Assembly: GCA_019454045.1 (NCBI GenBank)
Contig: SKCR01033660.1
Span: forward strand, 186,001-250,000
Direction of reading: 5' to 3'
From: Zanthoxylum bungeanum
Taxonomy: Eukaryota > Streptophyta > Magnoliopsida > Sapindales > Rutaceae
DNA length: 64,000 nucleotides
Positions 20,484-32,660 of the stretch are shown piece after piece. The notes under the pieces are model-generated. The model was not told where the DNA came from and searched no databases. It was given only the letters and a program-made list of their open reading frames with translations. The first letter of the stretch is position 1; every line of letters starts with the position of its first letter. Position numbers and translations under genes: made by a program.

Positions 20484-22480
20484 TCAGCCAAAATAACCTC
20501 GGCATTTCAGTGATCCACATAAGCATTTATTTTTCTTATGGGCTTCATAATTACCCTCATCTGACCTGGAAATCCCATAATCATATGTCAACTCTGTCAT
20601 GGGGGGAACATGTCTCATTGCAAAAAAAGCAATATGGACGAATGATTCATTGTTGTATTCAAATATAACTGGCTGCCAGAAGACATTTGGAGAGCAACTG
20701 TGATTCATAAATCGAGTAACATTCCCAACATTCTTGGCACTTATGACTAGGGGATATGGGATGTCACATTCCTCAGTAGTGTCATTAGAATCGTCATCTT
20801 CTATTAACCCAGGTTCATAATTCCACTTGAATGAGTCATAAGTACGGGTTGTATCAAAAACATAATCATCATTACTGCCTTCCACATCCTGCCTTGCCTT
20901 AACTTTGTCTACTACTTCACCTGCATATTCACAAATGAAAGTACCAGCACGAATAGGATCCAAAGATCGCAGTCCCCAACCCCTATCCTTCGTTTTAAAC
21001 ACCTCCAACCGAACCTTGAGACCAGTCTGAGACACTCTGTTTTTGCAATCACGAGGGCATGGGCAGGAGGAACCACATTCGTATATCAATGGCTTCTGGC
21101 TTACTAGGACCCCATTGGCAGTATATGGAAAATCACCCACATTTTTCTGAATGCAAGAGCAATTTAGATTGCCTGGGCTGCATGCACTACGACAGTTGCA
21201 GCCAAAAGAAGGCTGAGTTAATCTGAATGACTTTGAATACTTAACTGTGGTAAAATAAGTGAAATAAGAAGGCCCTTTCTCATCATCAACATCATTTATA
21301 AGTGCAACAGGTACAGACTCGGCCCCAGAAGAAAGGTCTGGAAGAATAAGTCCTACCCTCCCAGATAATTCGTCCTTCCACCTCTGAATCAATTTCCAAA
21401 CAGAAAATGCACCAGGCTGCCCAGGTATTCTCACCAATTTATACTTGAAAATATTACAACCTGATTTCCCCTTTTCAGTCCATGATTCTTGAACTGAATA
21501 AATTCCATCATATATATAGACCTTTGAAGATTGATTAATAGCATCTTTCATCCCCCGAATGACTCGTACTTCGCTGGCTCGACGCAAGCTCCTTTCTAAA
21601 GCAAGATTACCCCTTTCAAGCTTCTGATCAGCTGCTTGTTCACCCTTCCTATTGGCATTCCCACCTTGGCCACTATATATCAGGACATCACTATCTTCAG
21701 CAGCATCGTCATAGCCTCCAGCCGATATAATGCTTACAGCCACTGGTTCTTCCTCTAAATCACCCCTCATATTCATATAATCAATTCCAGCCATGGACTG
21801 GGAATGCAAACCGACCAAACACATCTCCATCCGAAAGAAGAAAATATCACCGATTTCCACACCTGGAACAACTCCAATTCTCTTCCTCATATTGGTACGT
21901 ACTCCTTTGCTCATCAATATATTGCTGGCTTTCAAATCAGGACGCTTAATCAACCCAGGAGTAGACTCCTTAGCATCCTCAATCTGACTGATTCTTCTTC
22001 TAAGTGCATCAAATCTCATCAGCACATTAAGAACAACTTGCCTATTACCATCATCTCGCTCGAAATCACTAATCCCCACAGCAAAATCCAAGTCCTGAAC
22101 ATTTTTGGGCCTCTTTTTCTTGTAACTAGAAGCGCGACGTTTTTTCCCATCAAGTAACCCGTCTTCTTTCCCAACAGAAGACCTACATCACCATTAGACC
22201 CATCCACAAAATTAACATCCGTTGATCTAAATGACCGAATGGGGGTAGCAAACGACGCAGGAGGAGTCTGTGTGCTGTTTTGGTTGACGTCAGGAGTAAG
22301 TTCTGGCGCACTAAATGGGTAAAACGGGGAAAACCCAGGTGGGAAAGGGCCAGAAGGAGATGCACAAACAAAAGGAGGTGCTTGAGGACCTGATGGTAAC
22401 ACTGGTTTTAAACTACGCAAAGGCTTTACATCTAAAACTTTAGATTTGTCTAAAGGAGCAGAAGGAACAGTGCCTTCCAT
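20484..22480 (-). CDS. SUVH1/SUVH3-like histone H3K9 methyltransferase, one apparent frameshift
   Basis: Plant SUVH proteins bind methylated DNA through an SRA/YDG domain and carry a SET domain for H3K9 methylation. The ATG at 22480 gives MEGTVPSAPLDKSKVLDVKP and then LRSLKPVLPSGPQAPPF, the SUVH1/3 N-terminus. Near 22182 one base seems missing: upstream ends ..NGDVG and downstream resumes SSVGKEDGLLDGKKRR in another frame, then runs unbroken to the stop at 20484. Corrected length is about 665 residues, normal for SUVH1/3, in one coding exon as is usual. Domains in the downstream 535-residue open frame that starts at 22091: SRA with GDIFFFRMEMCLVGLHSQSM (about 80) and YDGIYSVQESW; pre-SET CNCRSACSPGNLNCSC; SET with RGWGLRS, NHSCSPNVFWQPV (about 463) and ELTYDYG; post-SET CLCGSLKCRGYFG. 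All catalytic motifs look intact. Whether the shift is real or a sequence error is open. Confidence 0.9.
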
Positions 22481-22609
22481 CACAAAACCTAACTGAAAAA
22501 CACACTAATAAAGCTTATATTCAACAAACCCAACCCAAAATTAAATCCACTAAAGCGTTCTGTGTTCAAAAACCCATTTCCCTGCAGTCGCCGAATTTTT
22601 ATTTTTTCC

Positions 22610-22726
22610 CTGCAAAAACAAAGATCAAACAAGTTTTACATGGTCTCAAAGAACATGCAGCTTAACTGAAGATCTAATTAACGAATATGAAAATGATTTG
22701 CAGATCAAAAGTAAGAGCATTTTTAC
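22610..22726 (-). other. Probable 5'-UTR intron of SUVH gene
   Basis: On the minus strand GAG|GTAAAAATG at 22726 and TTTTTGCAG ending at 22610 form a donor/acceptor pair 130 bp upstream of the ATG. SUVH1/3 genes commonly have an intron in the 5' UTR, so this is a reasonable call from sequence alone. Confidence 0.55.
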
Positions 22727-23290
22727 CTCCGAGGACCGAGGATTTCATGGCAAGGGTTTGAAGTGAGAGATTGTCAACCAAGTCCATTGAAATTTTGTTT
22801 GCTCTCGTCCAGTGCTTCTCCCTTTTTAGTTCGTACGCTTGGAATTTGTTCATTTTCTCTCGACAAACACGTGCTTCATCTATCGGTCTCGAGTCTTCAC
22901 GCTCTGTCTTTTCAATTCTAAGTGTTTGGTAAATTATTTTCTCATAATTTTTATTTTGTTATATAGGGATAACAAAAATATCCACAAGAAAATAGTTCGA
23001 GATATAACTATTGGAAACTCAAATGATGGGTATGCGAGTATGATAATTTTTATGTTGTTCTATATTTCCATTAATTTAGGAAATTTTGCTTGTATTGTAT
23101 TATTTGATCTACGTATCAAAACTGATAACAATTATACATAAAAGAATCTTTTTTGTCTCTCTCTTTACATCTATGGTAGTAAATTCTCTAAATATGTGTA
23201 TATATATAATATGGATGCAAGGAGGGTCATGTCCCTTGAGTATTGGCATTTGGGAAAGTCACTAACATGTAGGGACATGACCTCTAGAAT
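22727..23290. other. SUVH upstream region
   Basis: Holds the first untranslated exon and promoter of the SUVH gene (minus) and then spacer up to the copia LTR at 23291. No coding sequence is recognised. AT-rich from about 22925. Confidence 0.5.
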
Positions 23291-23815
23291 TGAAAGAACA
23301 TTCATTTAGGCTCCAAATGACTTAAGGAATTGGTATAACCCTTAGGAGGGTTACACCCCAAACCAAATGGTGCCCTCAAATGCACACTTTCATGTCTTTA
23401 TAAAGAAGCTTTCTTGTTCATTCAAATGATCCAGAAATTTACAAAGTCTCGTGTCACGTTTTTTTTTTGTTTTGGAGTCAAAAGAGACATTCTATCATTG
23501 TCATAGTTCAAGATCTTGTTAAGGTGTGCCCCTTAAACAATAGGCATCCAAGTTCTCATGGGAGGACGTTAGCCACAAAATTCGTAGAACACCGAGACGG
23601 GGCTAATAAGTTCTTAAGGACAGAGAGAACTCGGCTTGGATTTTCTGTATCTTCAACGTTTTACCAGGTTCTTCTTATTATCTAAAGTTTTAGGGCTTAT
23701 GGTTTAAGATTGATATGTTAGTATAAATTTGCTTTCATTGTTGAATACTGATTTTGATGTTTCAGATTTGTTTTGATGCATGTTGATTTCGTTTAATAGC
23801 ACTAATTCTACAACA
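23291..23815 (+). repeat. 5' LTR of copia element 2
   Basis: Homologous over its length to the reverse complement of 8075-8596: AGGAGGGTTACACCCCA.. near 23340, GGACAGAGAGAACTCGGCTT near 23618, and the end CTACAACA followed by ATCTTAAGAACTTATT, as in copy 1. The left boundary is approximate. Confidence 0.8.
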
Positions 23816-23920
23816 ATCTTAAGAACTTATTATAATTTAAGTGTTGTTAGATGAAAATTCGCATGTATTAATAAGAATTTTTCTGGAAAATGTATTATGT
23901 GCATGAAAAATATGCATGGG

Positions 23921-24252
23921 CGTTCGAACGTCTGACGAACGTGTAGGTAAAATTTTGAATTTTCATAAGAACGTTCGAACGCGTATTCAAACGCAACTCG
24001 AATGCAAGTCTTCTACCTAAGAATGTTCGAATGCGTATTCAAACGCATCACGAACGTAAACCCACTGGAACGTTTTGTTTGAACGTGTTTTCGAACGCTA
24101 CAAGAACGTAAACTCTCTAGAACGTTTTGTTCGAATGCGTTCTCGAACGCTACACTAACGTGAACTCTCTGGAACACTTCATTCGAACGCTACACGAACG
24201 TGAACTCACTGGATAGTTTCGTTCGAACGAAGAAACAAACGCGACACTAACG
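23921..24252 (+). repeat. CGTTCGAACG array in copia leader
   Basis: Repeated units of CGTTCGAACGC..., GAACGCTACACGAACGTGAA and CTCTCTGGAAC in the element's sense. Several units show CG to TG or CA changes (for example GTTCGAATGC, ATTCAAACGC), as expected for older methylated copies. Confidence 0.88.
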
Positions 24253-24915
24253 AATTAATCCTGGAATTAAGTTTAGATTAAAATAGACTTAGATTAATAT
24301 ATATTATAATAATATTAACTTAGTAAAATCATATATTGTATTACAATAATCTTGGTAGTATATATTTAAGTTAATATTATGATGTTCAATTATCACAAGC
24401 ATACACATAGTCATAGAGTTGAAATTTAATTGTGTATTTCATACTTGGTTGAGAATTAAAAGTGTAATCTTACACAAGTAATTCCGTCCAAGCTTAATTG
24501 AATGATATACATATACACATACATATATGCAAATATTAAATATTGTGTTGTGAAATTAAAAGTGTAATACTAAGTTTGAATGTCTAAGAGATTCTATTGA
24601 GAAAGTGTTTAAATGATCTTCTGTCAAAAAAGCGATAAAAGCCTAAGGATCTTATGTCAAAAATGCGATAAGAGCCTAAGTGGTCGGAGATTTAAGTGGT
24701 TACTCCAGACCCCCATCGTCCTCTAGGAATATTCATTTACTTACTTATCATAAGAAACCTTAGTCGTAAATTCAAGGATTTGTATTAATTAGTACTATTG
24801 TCCAATATAACGACGATTTGATACTTAGTATATCACTTGAACAAGATCATTCGTTGATCGTTGTACAATTTGTCTTTTGTAGACTTATTGATCGCTGTTG
24901 GTTTTCCAGTTACAC
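24253..24915 (+). other. Copia leader, distal part
   Basis: AT-rich leader. Around 24630-24715 the motif GCGATAAGAGCCTAAG, and its diverged partner GCGATAAAAGCCTAAG 38 bp before, resemble a stretch in the Ogre-like leader at 45070-45130. Confidence 0.6.
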
Positions 24916-25732
24916 ATGGCTAGCGGAAACATCACAGTACCGGTCGTTCATGGAGAAAAACCAAAAAAGTTTGGTGGAGAAAACTTTAAACAGTGGCAGA
25001 TAAAAATATTGTTCTACCTTAAACTCTATAGTTGGTTAAGTACCTCAAAGATCATTCGGGTACTGTGGAGGGAGAAACGGAAACAGCCAAGCAACTGTAA
25101 GAAGAGACATGGTCGTCAGGCGACTTCTTGTGCAAGAACTACCTCTTGGGACGACTTGACAATACCCTGTACAATGTGTACCAAGGCATGATATCTGTGA
25201 AGATTCTCTGGGAATCTCTCGAGAAGAAATACAAAACCGAAGATGTTGGGCAAAAGAAATTTATCGTTGGTAGGTTCATGGATTACAAAATGGTAGATTC
25301 AAGAACCGTTATGTCTTAGTTGGGTGAACTACAATTGATCATTCATGAAATATTGGATGAAGTGATGAAACTATGTGAGACATTTCAAGTTGCCACAATC
25401 ATTGAAAAGTTACCTCCATCATGGAAGGACTTCAGAAGCTATCTGAAACACACACAAAAAAACAGATGAGCCTTGAAGACCTTGAAGTTTGATTAAGGAT
25501 CGAAGAGGACAACAAGAAGTCTGAGAAGGCCAGCTACAAGACTATGGAGTCTAAGGCCAACATCGTCGAGGGTGTAAAGGGTAGCAAAAGGAGAAAGAAC
25601 ATTGGAGCTGATTCTTTCCAAGCAAACAAGAAGTTCAAGGGGAAGTGCTACAACTGTGGAAAAAATGGTCATATGGCAAATGACTGCAGAAATAAGAAGT
25701 ATCAGGACAAAAGCAAGAAAAAAGAAAAATGA
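24916..25732 (+). pseudogene. copia gag
   Basis: MASGNITVPVVHGEKPKKFG starts at 24916 and continues with GGENFKQWQIKILFYLKLYS. After a shift come LCKNYLL-type and KKFIVGRFMDYKMV pieces, then a basic region and the knuckle CYNCGKNGHMANDC near 25648-25690. Stops and shifts interrupt the frame (for example after MS near 25318). Confidence 0.88.
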
Positions 25733-28282
25733 GGCCTATGTCACTGAAGATGAGCAGCTAACTGATGAGATCTCAGATATGAACCTCTCAGCAGTTGTAA
25801 CAGAATCCAACTTGGTTGGGAATCCGAGAGAATTGTGGGTAGACATTGGGGCTACTCGTCATATCTGTGTTGATAGCAAGATGTTTTCTTAATATCAGAA
25901 GGTCAATGGTGGCGATCATCTGACAATGGGAAACTCGGCTACCTCTAGAGTGGTTGGACAATGTACAGTGGTTCTGAAGATGACATCTGGAAATAAGCTT
26001 ACATTGAAAAATATTATGCATGTTCCTGATATTCAGAAGAACTTACTCTCGGGCTCTCTCCTTAACAAGAATGATTTTAAGCTTGTATTTGTTTCTGACA
26101 AGTTTGTATTGACCAAAAATGATGTCTATGTAGGAAAATGATACATCACCGAGGGCATTTTCAAGTTCAATGTAATGACTGTCAATCGACACAGTGCTAA
26201 TAATAAAGCTACATCTTCTGCTTATATTATTGAGTCACAAAATGTATGGCATGGGAGGTTAGGACATGTTAATTATGATACGATGCGTAAATTAATTAAC
26301 ATGGACCTTATACCAAAATTTGCAATTGATAACCAACATAAATGTGAGGCATGTGTTGAAACAAAAATGCATAGAACAACATTTCATTCCATAGAACGAA
26401 GTTCTGAACACTTGGAACTTGTACACACTGATGTATGTGATATGAATATTGTGCAAACAAGAGGCGGTAAAAATTACTTTGTCACTTTTATCGATGATAG
26501 CACAAGATTTTGTTATGTGTATTTGCTGAGGATCAAAGATTAAGCTATTGAGAGCTTTATACACTATAAGAACGAAGTTGAAAATCAACTTGGCAAGAAA
26601 ATCAAAAGAATAATGAGTGATAGAGGTGGTGAATATTGTTCCAATCATGAAATTATTCACGAAACTACTGCTCTTTATTCGCCTCAACATAACGGGATTG
26701 TTGAGCGTAAAAATCGAACGTTGAAGGAAATGATGAACGTCATGTTGACAAGCTATGGTTTACCCCAGAACTTGTGGGGGAAGCCTTGCTTTCCACGAAC
26801 TACGTTCTGAACAAGCTACCTCACAGAAGATTGGACAAGACACCATATGAGTTGTGGAAATGTCACGTATCTTCTTACAAATATCTGAAAGTGTGAGGGG
26901 TGTCTTGCCAAAGTAATAGTTCATAAACCTAAGAAGGTTATAATATGACCCAAAACTGTTGATTGTATATTCATTGGATATGCTCACAACAGTAGTGCGT
27001 ATCGATTCTTGGTACATAAGTCTGAGATTCCTGACATCAATCTGAATATGATAATTGAGTCAAGGAATGCGATATTTTTTGAAGAGACATTTCCTTGTAA
27101 GGAAGAACTAAGGACATAGTCTCTCAAAAGAACTATTGATATTGTCAAAGACAGTGATCAGGTCGACCAAGAGTCAGATCAACGTGAAAAATTGAGACAA
27201 TTGAACCTAGATGTAGCAAAAGAGCTAGAACGTTTAAGTCATTTGGTCTCGATTTTCTAACATACTTGTTAGAAAATGAGCCTCAAAGCTATAAAGAAGC
27301 AATGTCTTCGTCGGAGTCACCTTTGTGGAAAGAGGCTATCAATAGTGAGATTGATTCCATCCTAGAACACCATACTTGGGAGTTGGTTGATCTTTCTTCA
27401 GGTTGTAAGCCAATGGGCTACAAATGGATATTCAAACTGAAGATGAAACTGGATGGATCAATAGATAAGTACAAGACAAGACTTGTCATAAAAGGTTATA
27501 GACAAAAAAATGCCTTAATTACTTTGACACTTATTCACCAGTGACTCGTATCACGTCAATAAGAATGCTCATAGCCATAGAAGCTATATTTGGTCTTGAA
27601 ATACATCAAATGGATGTAAAGACGACATTCTTAAATGGAGAACTGGATGAATAGATTTACTTGGAACAACCAGAAGGTTTCAATGTTCCATGATGAGAAT
27701 AGAAGGTGTGCAAACTTATAAAATCCTTGTACGGATTAAAACAAGCTCCTAAACAATGACATGAAAAATTGACAAAGAGATGTTGTCAAGTGATTTCAAG
27801 ATAAATGAGTGTGATAAGTGTGTATACACCAAATCAACTTAAAAATGATATGTCATTGTGTGTCTCTACGTAGACGATATGCTGATAATTGATAGTAATC
27901 ATGAGATGATTCAGTCTGCCAAGAAAGTGTTGACCAACAAATTTGATATGAAAGATTTAGGAGTAGTTGATGTAATCTTAGTAATTAAGATTTCCATAAC
28001 ATCATATGGGTATATATTATCTCATACTCACTATGTTGAGAAGATTATTGAGAAATATAATAAAGGTGATCTAAATGTGGCTAGAACTCCTATAGACATA
28101 ACTCTTCATTTATAAAAGAATATTGGCTCAAGCGTATCCCAATTAGAGTATTCGAGAATCATCGGAAGCCTGATGTATCGCACAAATTGCACACGACCTG
28201 ATACCGCTCAAGCTGTAAACAGGCTTAGCAGATATCGAGCAATCCAGGACATAACCACTTGAAAGCCATAGTAAGAGTTTTG
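25733..28282 (+). pseudogene. copia pol, truncated
   Basis: Protease box LWVDIGATRHIC (DIG where DSG or DTG is expected) near 25835. Integrase zinc motif WHGRLGHVNYDTMRKLINMD with HKCEACVETKMH (26245-26370). Core residues appear in HTDVCDM, FIDDSTRFCYVY and QHNGIVERKNRTLKEMMN (26425-26740). RT: YKEAMSSSESPLWKEAINSE (27290), GYKWIFKLKMKLDGSIDKYK, and the intact catalytic box CLYVDDMLI (27858). Numerous stops. The end is lost within RNase H at 28282. Confidence 0.88.
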
Positions 28283-30096
28283 CAATGACCTTAACCTGTA
28301 TGATTCAGTAAGTTTAGCTGTGGTCGTCATAATTTACGGGTGGGTGAGTTATGGACACGAAATTGGATTTTGTAACGGATATGTCTGAATCTAGAGAGTC
28401 TCACAAATGAAATATACTGGTAGAGCACTAGAGCAACTTTTATAAATAATGGAGATTATTTATAAATCGTTTAATCGTTAAACGAAAAATACATGCAAAT
28501 TGACATAATGGTCATTTCCTAATTAATGTGTATTTGTATTTAATATTTGATATTATTAAATACACATTAATTAATTATCAAATTATGATATTTGACATAT
28601 ATCATTAATATATGTATTTGAGATATTTAATGTAAATATAATACATATATTTAAGATATTTGTATTTAATTATTTAATTATTTAATTGTTAAATAATTAA
28701 ATTAATTTAAAATAAATATATTTACCATGATTAAAGTTAGGAAATGACATGATTTGGTTGGTTCACTTGTAAAGATTTTCTTTAATGATAAAGGTTATCA
28801 TTATTAATAAGTAAACTTGTTCCAATCAAACTGAAACAAAAAATAAATAATAAATAATTTGTCATTTATTTTTTGGTCAATTTTCGGCCAACATGCAAAA
28901 AATATAAAAGCTTTGTTTCTTTTTAATTTTTGATATACACAAGTTAAAAAAGAAGAATTACAAAGTAAGGTTGAGAGAAAACAAGAAGAACAAAGGAAGG
29001 AAATTAAGCAAATACTTGAATTTTGTAAGTAATTTCCAATTTTCTTCAACTAGGAAATTATTTCCATATGTATAGGCTTCAATTTGTGATGCTTATAATT
29101 TTATATACTCCTTAAATATGTAATTTAAATGGTTCTTAACTTGTTTGAAAGATGAGCATGTATGTTTAACAAAGTTTGCATTAAATTAGTTTATCAGCAT
29201 ACTTTAAACCATTTGATGGTGATGTTGCCATTCTAGAGTTTCTTAAGCCATTCATAAATGACCTATAATTATTCTTAAGTGGTTTCATGATGGTGAGACT
29301 TGTTTGGTGTGATAATTATTGGATTAAAGTGTTGAATTTGTTGAATTTGGTTTATTTTGTCAATTTGTGGAAATTATAAAATTAGGGTTCATAACATTTA
29401 CCAAATTTGGGGATTTTCATACATGTGATGTAATTTGATGTATATATGATGTATATCAAATTTGGGATTGATTGGATTTGATCTAGACTTGTTTTGAACA
29501 ATTTGGGCCAAATCGTAATTAATTGAAAATAAGGGACCGTATCGGTAATTTGACCAAAATTTGAATTTTGTGTTGTAATTTGTATTTTCTTGTATTAGAC
29601 ATGTATAAATCATTTTGGGATTGATTTGGAATCACTTAAATATGTATTTGACAATTTGAGGACCAAAATGATCAAAATACAAAGTTTATGGGTCTCACGG
29701 TAATTAATGATAAATCTGATTTTTCAGATAAAAATTCAGTTTTTATTTATTTATTAATTATAATAAATTGGTTTATTTTAATTTCCCAAGAAAAATATTT
29801 ATCGAAAATTGTTTCGGAGTGAAAATACACGAAAATGGCGAAAAATGGCGTTACCGGGTAACGGCTGCCCAAACAGTAAACTGGTCACTGTTCGGGCAGT
29901 CCAAAAACTGTCCAAATATTTTTGGGGCTGACCTGGGCAGTCCTCATGTGCATTGGTCAGTCGGTTCGGCCGAAAACGCGTTTTATGCTATTTTGCGGAA
30001 AAATATTTTCGTAAAAGTTTGGCGATGTTTCTATATTATTTATGTCGTTATATGATATCGAATAAATATGTTTAGGTGAAATATGAATGAATTATC
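28283..30096 (+). repeat. Element A 5' LTR, left fragment
   Basis: Strongly similar to 54500-57255 of the 3' LTR (start TGACCTTAACCTGTATGATT against TGATCTTGACCTGTATGATT) but lacking the first ~0.87 kb of that LTR. The left edge meets truncated copia 2, so both elements were cut at this breakpoint. It is interrupted on the right at TTATC (30092-30096) by the solo LTR 30097-32551. Confidence 0.82.
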
Positions 30097-32551
30097 TGAT
30101 GGAGTTGGTGCTTGGAGGCCAATCCGAATTGTACATTTTATTATATATTAATAAAATAACTACATTTTTCATTTCATACTCTATTAATGGTATTGTCATT
30201 ACGCGTATTAAATTGATGCTAATAATGACATCGACCTTAAAATAGTTTGACACTAGGTGTAAACTATTCTTAAAATAAATATTCCTAGTCGTTGGTTTTG
30301 GAATATGGTCGAATTCTTATAACCTATAAGACTAGCACATGTCGTATATTGGAATTGAAGTTCCAATGGTTTAACGCGATGTACCATGAGTTTTGGAAAC
30401 TCGTATAGACATGTGGGTATTCGTTGGAGCGAATACTGAATGGCTCACAGGTGATTCCTAATAGTTGGAAGTACACACCACCGTCAATAGGAATCTCCTC
30501 GAGTCGAGTAGCATATGTAATCCTTTGATTATATGATAACATTGATTTTGTGTGAGATCCTCCACACTTAGATGCCATGTATGTCAGAAATATTTCATGG
30601 TCTGGCCTCTAGATGTTCGTTGGGTGTTAACCAATGCACACAGTAATCAAATGCGAAGCAAGATAGGATCTGTCGGCCCATATGTGTACCATAAAGGGTT
30701 TAGGTATCCATGTTAGTAAAGTCACGATTCATAAATCTTTGGCCAAAGTCGATCACCTAGGGTGGATCACATCAGTTATGAAGAATCGTGGACATGTCGA
30801 CATGAGATGTGCGTCTTGGAAACTTGACGGTATATTCTATGTTTCCTAAGCACAACTCGGATAGCCTACGACAGAGGGATTGTTAAACATATGTGATTAC
30901 CTCAACTTGTATAGTTCAGAAAGGTTTTCGTGTTCTTCGCGAATTCGGAGGTGGCCGAATTGCGTACATATTAGCTAGACTTATATGACGAACGTATCTG
31001 AACTTAGAGAGTCCCAATATGAAATGTACTCGTTGAGCACTTGGGTAGCTGATTATTTTTGATAAAATATAATATTCGATATTATAATTATCAACTAAGA
31101 TAATCAAGTGTTATTGGATAACATTGATTATTTACTTTGACCTAATTGGATTAATTCAATAATTACACAAGGGTTTAATTGTAAAATCATAATTATCTCT
31201 AACATTTGAGGATATTATGGTAATTGTAAGTATGTAATAATAGGTGGTTTTGGCTTTATTTAATTGGATTAAATCAAGGTGGCAAACATTTAACTAATCC
31301 ATTTCCTAATCTTTGGCTTGATTTAATTGTATTAAATTAAAGTGGGAGACAATGGAGATTAGTCACACCTAATTATACATATTTGAACAAATTAGATTAA
31401 GCCCACTTAAAAGTTGATTACAACTTTTATTAATTAAAAATTGCCTAAGTTTTGCTATAAATAGCAAGTTTTAGGAAGGTTTTAATTACAAGTTCAAATA
31501 CAAGCATAAGCAAATTCTTGAGAGATTAGCCTAAGTTAGAGAAGTGTTTAGAGAAACTTGTGAGGTCTCTACAACATTTCATCTAAGAGAAATCAAGACT
31601 GGATCTTGAAGTGAAGCTTGGAAGCATTGGAAACAAGATTGGATCTTATAGTCAAGCTTGCATACCTTTGAGGTTCTCCAACAATTTCAACAAAGGAGAA
31701 GTAGATTGGATATTGCATCAATCTTACTAGGCAATGTTTGATCCTCTCCAAAGCTATGTTTATTTTTGTATTAGATGCATGATCACATAGCTTAATGTTG
31801 AATAAGGCTAATCAATTGTGTTAGGATACTTTAGAAGTATAAACACAACATGCTTGTAATTAGGTCAAAATATTCATGTTGGACATGTAACAATTAATTA
31901 GAGTTTGGAACTCTAGATTAAAGGTTAGAGTTATGGCTACCATTCTAGATTCACTTGACCACCTTTAGGTGGACTAGAATTGTTCACGGGACATTTCGTA
32001 TTGGGATTCGAAAATGATTTGTGTATTGGATTCAAAATTTACGCAAATGCGTATTTAGAATAAATTTATGTTTTTGGAAAAATATTTGATATTTTGAAAA
32101 ACTAGATTTTTATTCTATAACATGTGTTTATGTTAGTTTTGAAATTAAAAATTAATTTTGTGTGTTTTTGAAGTGTTTAGGGAAGACCGGATGCTATTAG
32201 GGTTGTAGACCCTAATGTTGCAGCTCTGGAATGAGAGCTGCAACTTAAAAAGAATTGAAATGAAAAACACAAAAAAAAAGGTGCAGCAGTTGCGCGCTAC
32301 AGTGCCGCGTGCATTGTGGCGCATGTACACCACGCGCGTAGAGTCCTTCGTGCGCGCTGATTTTGTTTTGTTTCGTTCGGGAGCTTCCGGACTCCGTTTC
32401 AGTCTCAATTTTTTCTTATACACTCGTAATGGAATACAGTATTTCATCGAATGATTTAAAATTACTCCCATACTTGATATCGATGGGTTAGACCCATTTC
32501 CGCTGCCGGGGGCACTGATCCGACCCTAGGGGTTCCACCACTGCCCCAACA
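30097..32551 (+). mobile_element. Solo LTR (2455 bp) inside element A LTR
   Basis: Starts TGATGGAGTTGGTGC, ends CTGCCCCAACA, and is flanked by the perfect duplication TTATC (30092-30096 and 32552-32556). The interrupted sequence GAATGAA-TTATC-AATATTGG is continuous at about 57250 in the other LTR, confirming insertion. It is distantly related to the element A LTR (shared GTTGGTGCT.GGAGG.CCAATCC start and internal layout). It has no coding region. It formed by LTR-LTR recombination of a full element. Confidence 0.88.
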
Positions 32552-32660
32552 TTATCAATATTGGATATTGAATAATTTATTCGTAAATTTAAAAATTTTA
32601 AACTATAATTTCGCCCGAATAGCGCTTCTTTCGATGTGTCGCCCTGATAAAACCCAAACA
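32552..32660 (+). repeat. Element A 5' LTR, right end
   Basis: TTATCAATATTGGATATTGA through CTGATAAAACCCAAACA, matching the 3' LTR end at 57258-57367 and its tandem copy at 58221-58330. Confidence 0.85.

Larger units (their letters stand above)
23291..28282 (+). mobile_element. Ty1/copia retrotransposon 2, truncated at its 3' end
   Basis: Same family as 8075-14260 but on the plus strand and more diverged. It has a 5' LTR (23291-23815), a leader with a TTCGAACG array, and gag-pro-int-RT in order. It breaks off inside RNase H: homology to copy 1 (GTAAG.GTTTTG) ends at 28282, where element A sequence starts. There is no 3' LTR, so no duplication can be checked. Decay is greater than in copy 1. 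Confidence 0.9.

Noticed and set aside
22839..23141. 100-codon frame upstream of SUVH
   Set aside because: AT-rich, hydrophobic, low complexity, overlapping the probable SUVH promoter on the other strand; no recognised family.
32145..32471. Overlapping frames on both strands (79 and 108 codons) in the solo LTR
   Set aside because: No similarity to a known protein by inspection; located inside an LTR with TG..CA ends and a target duplication.
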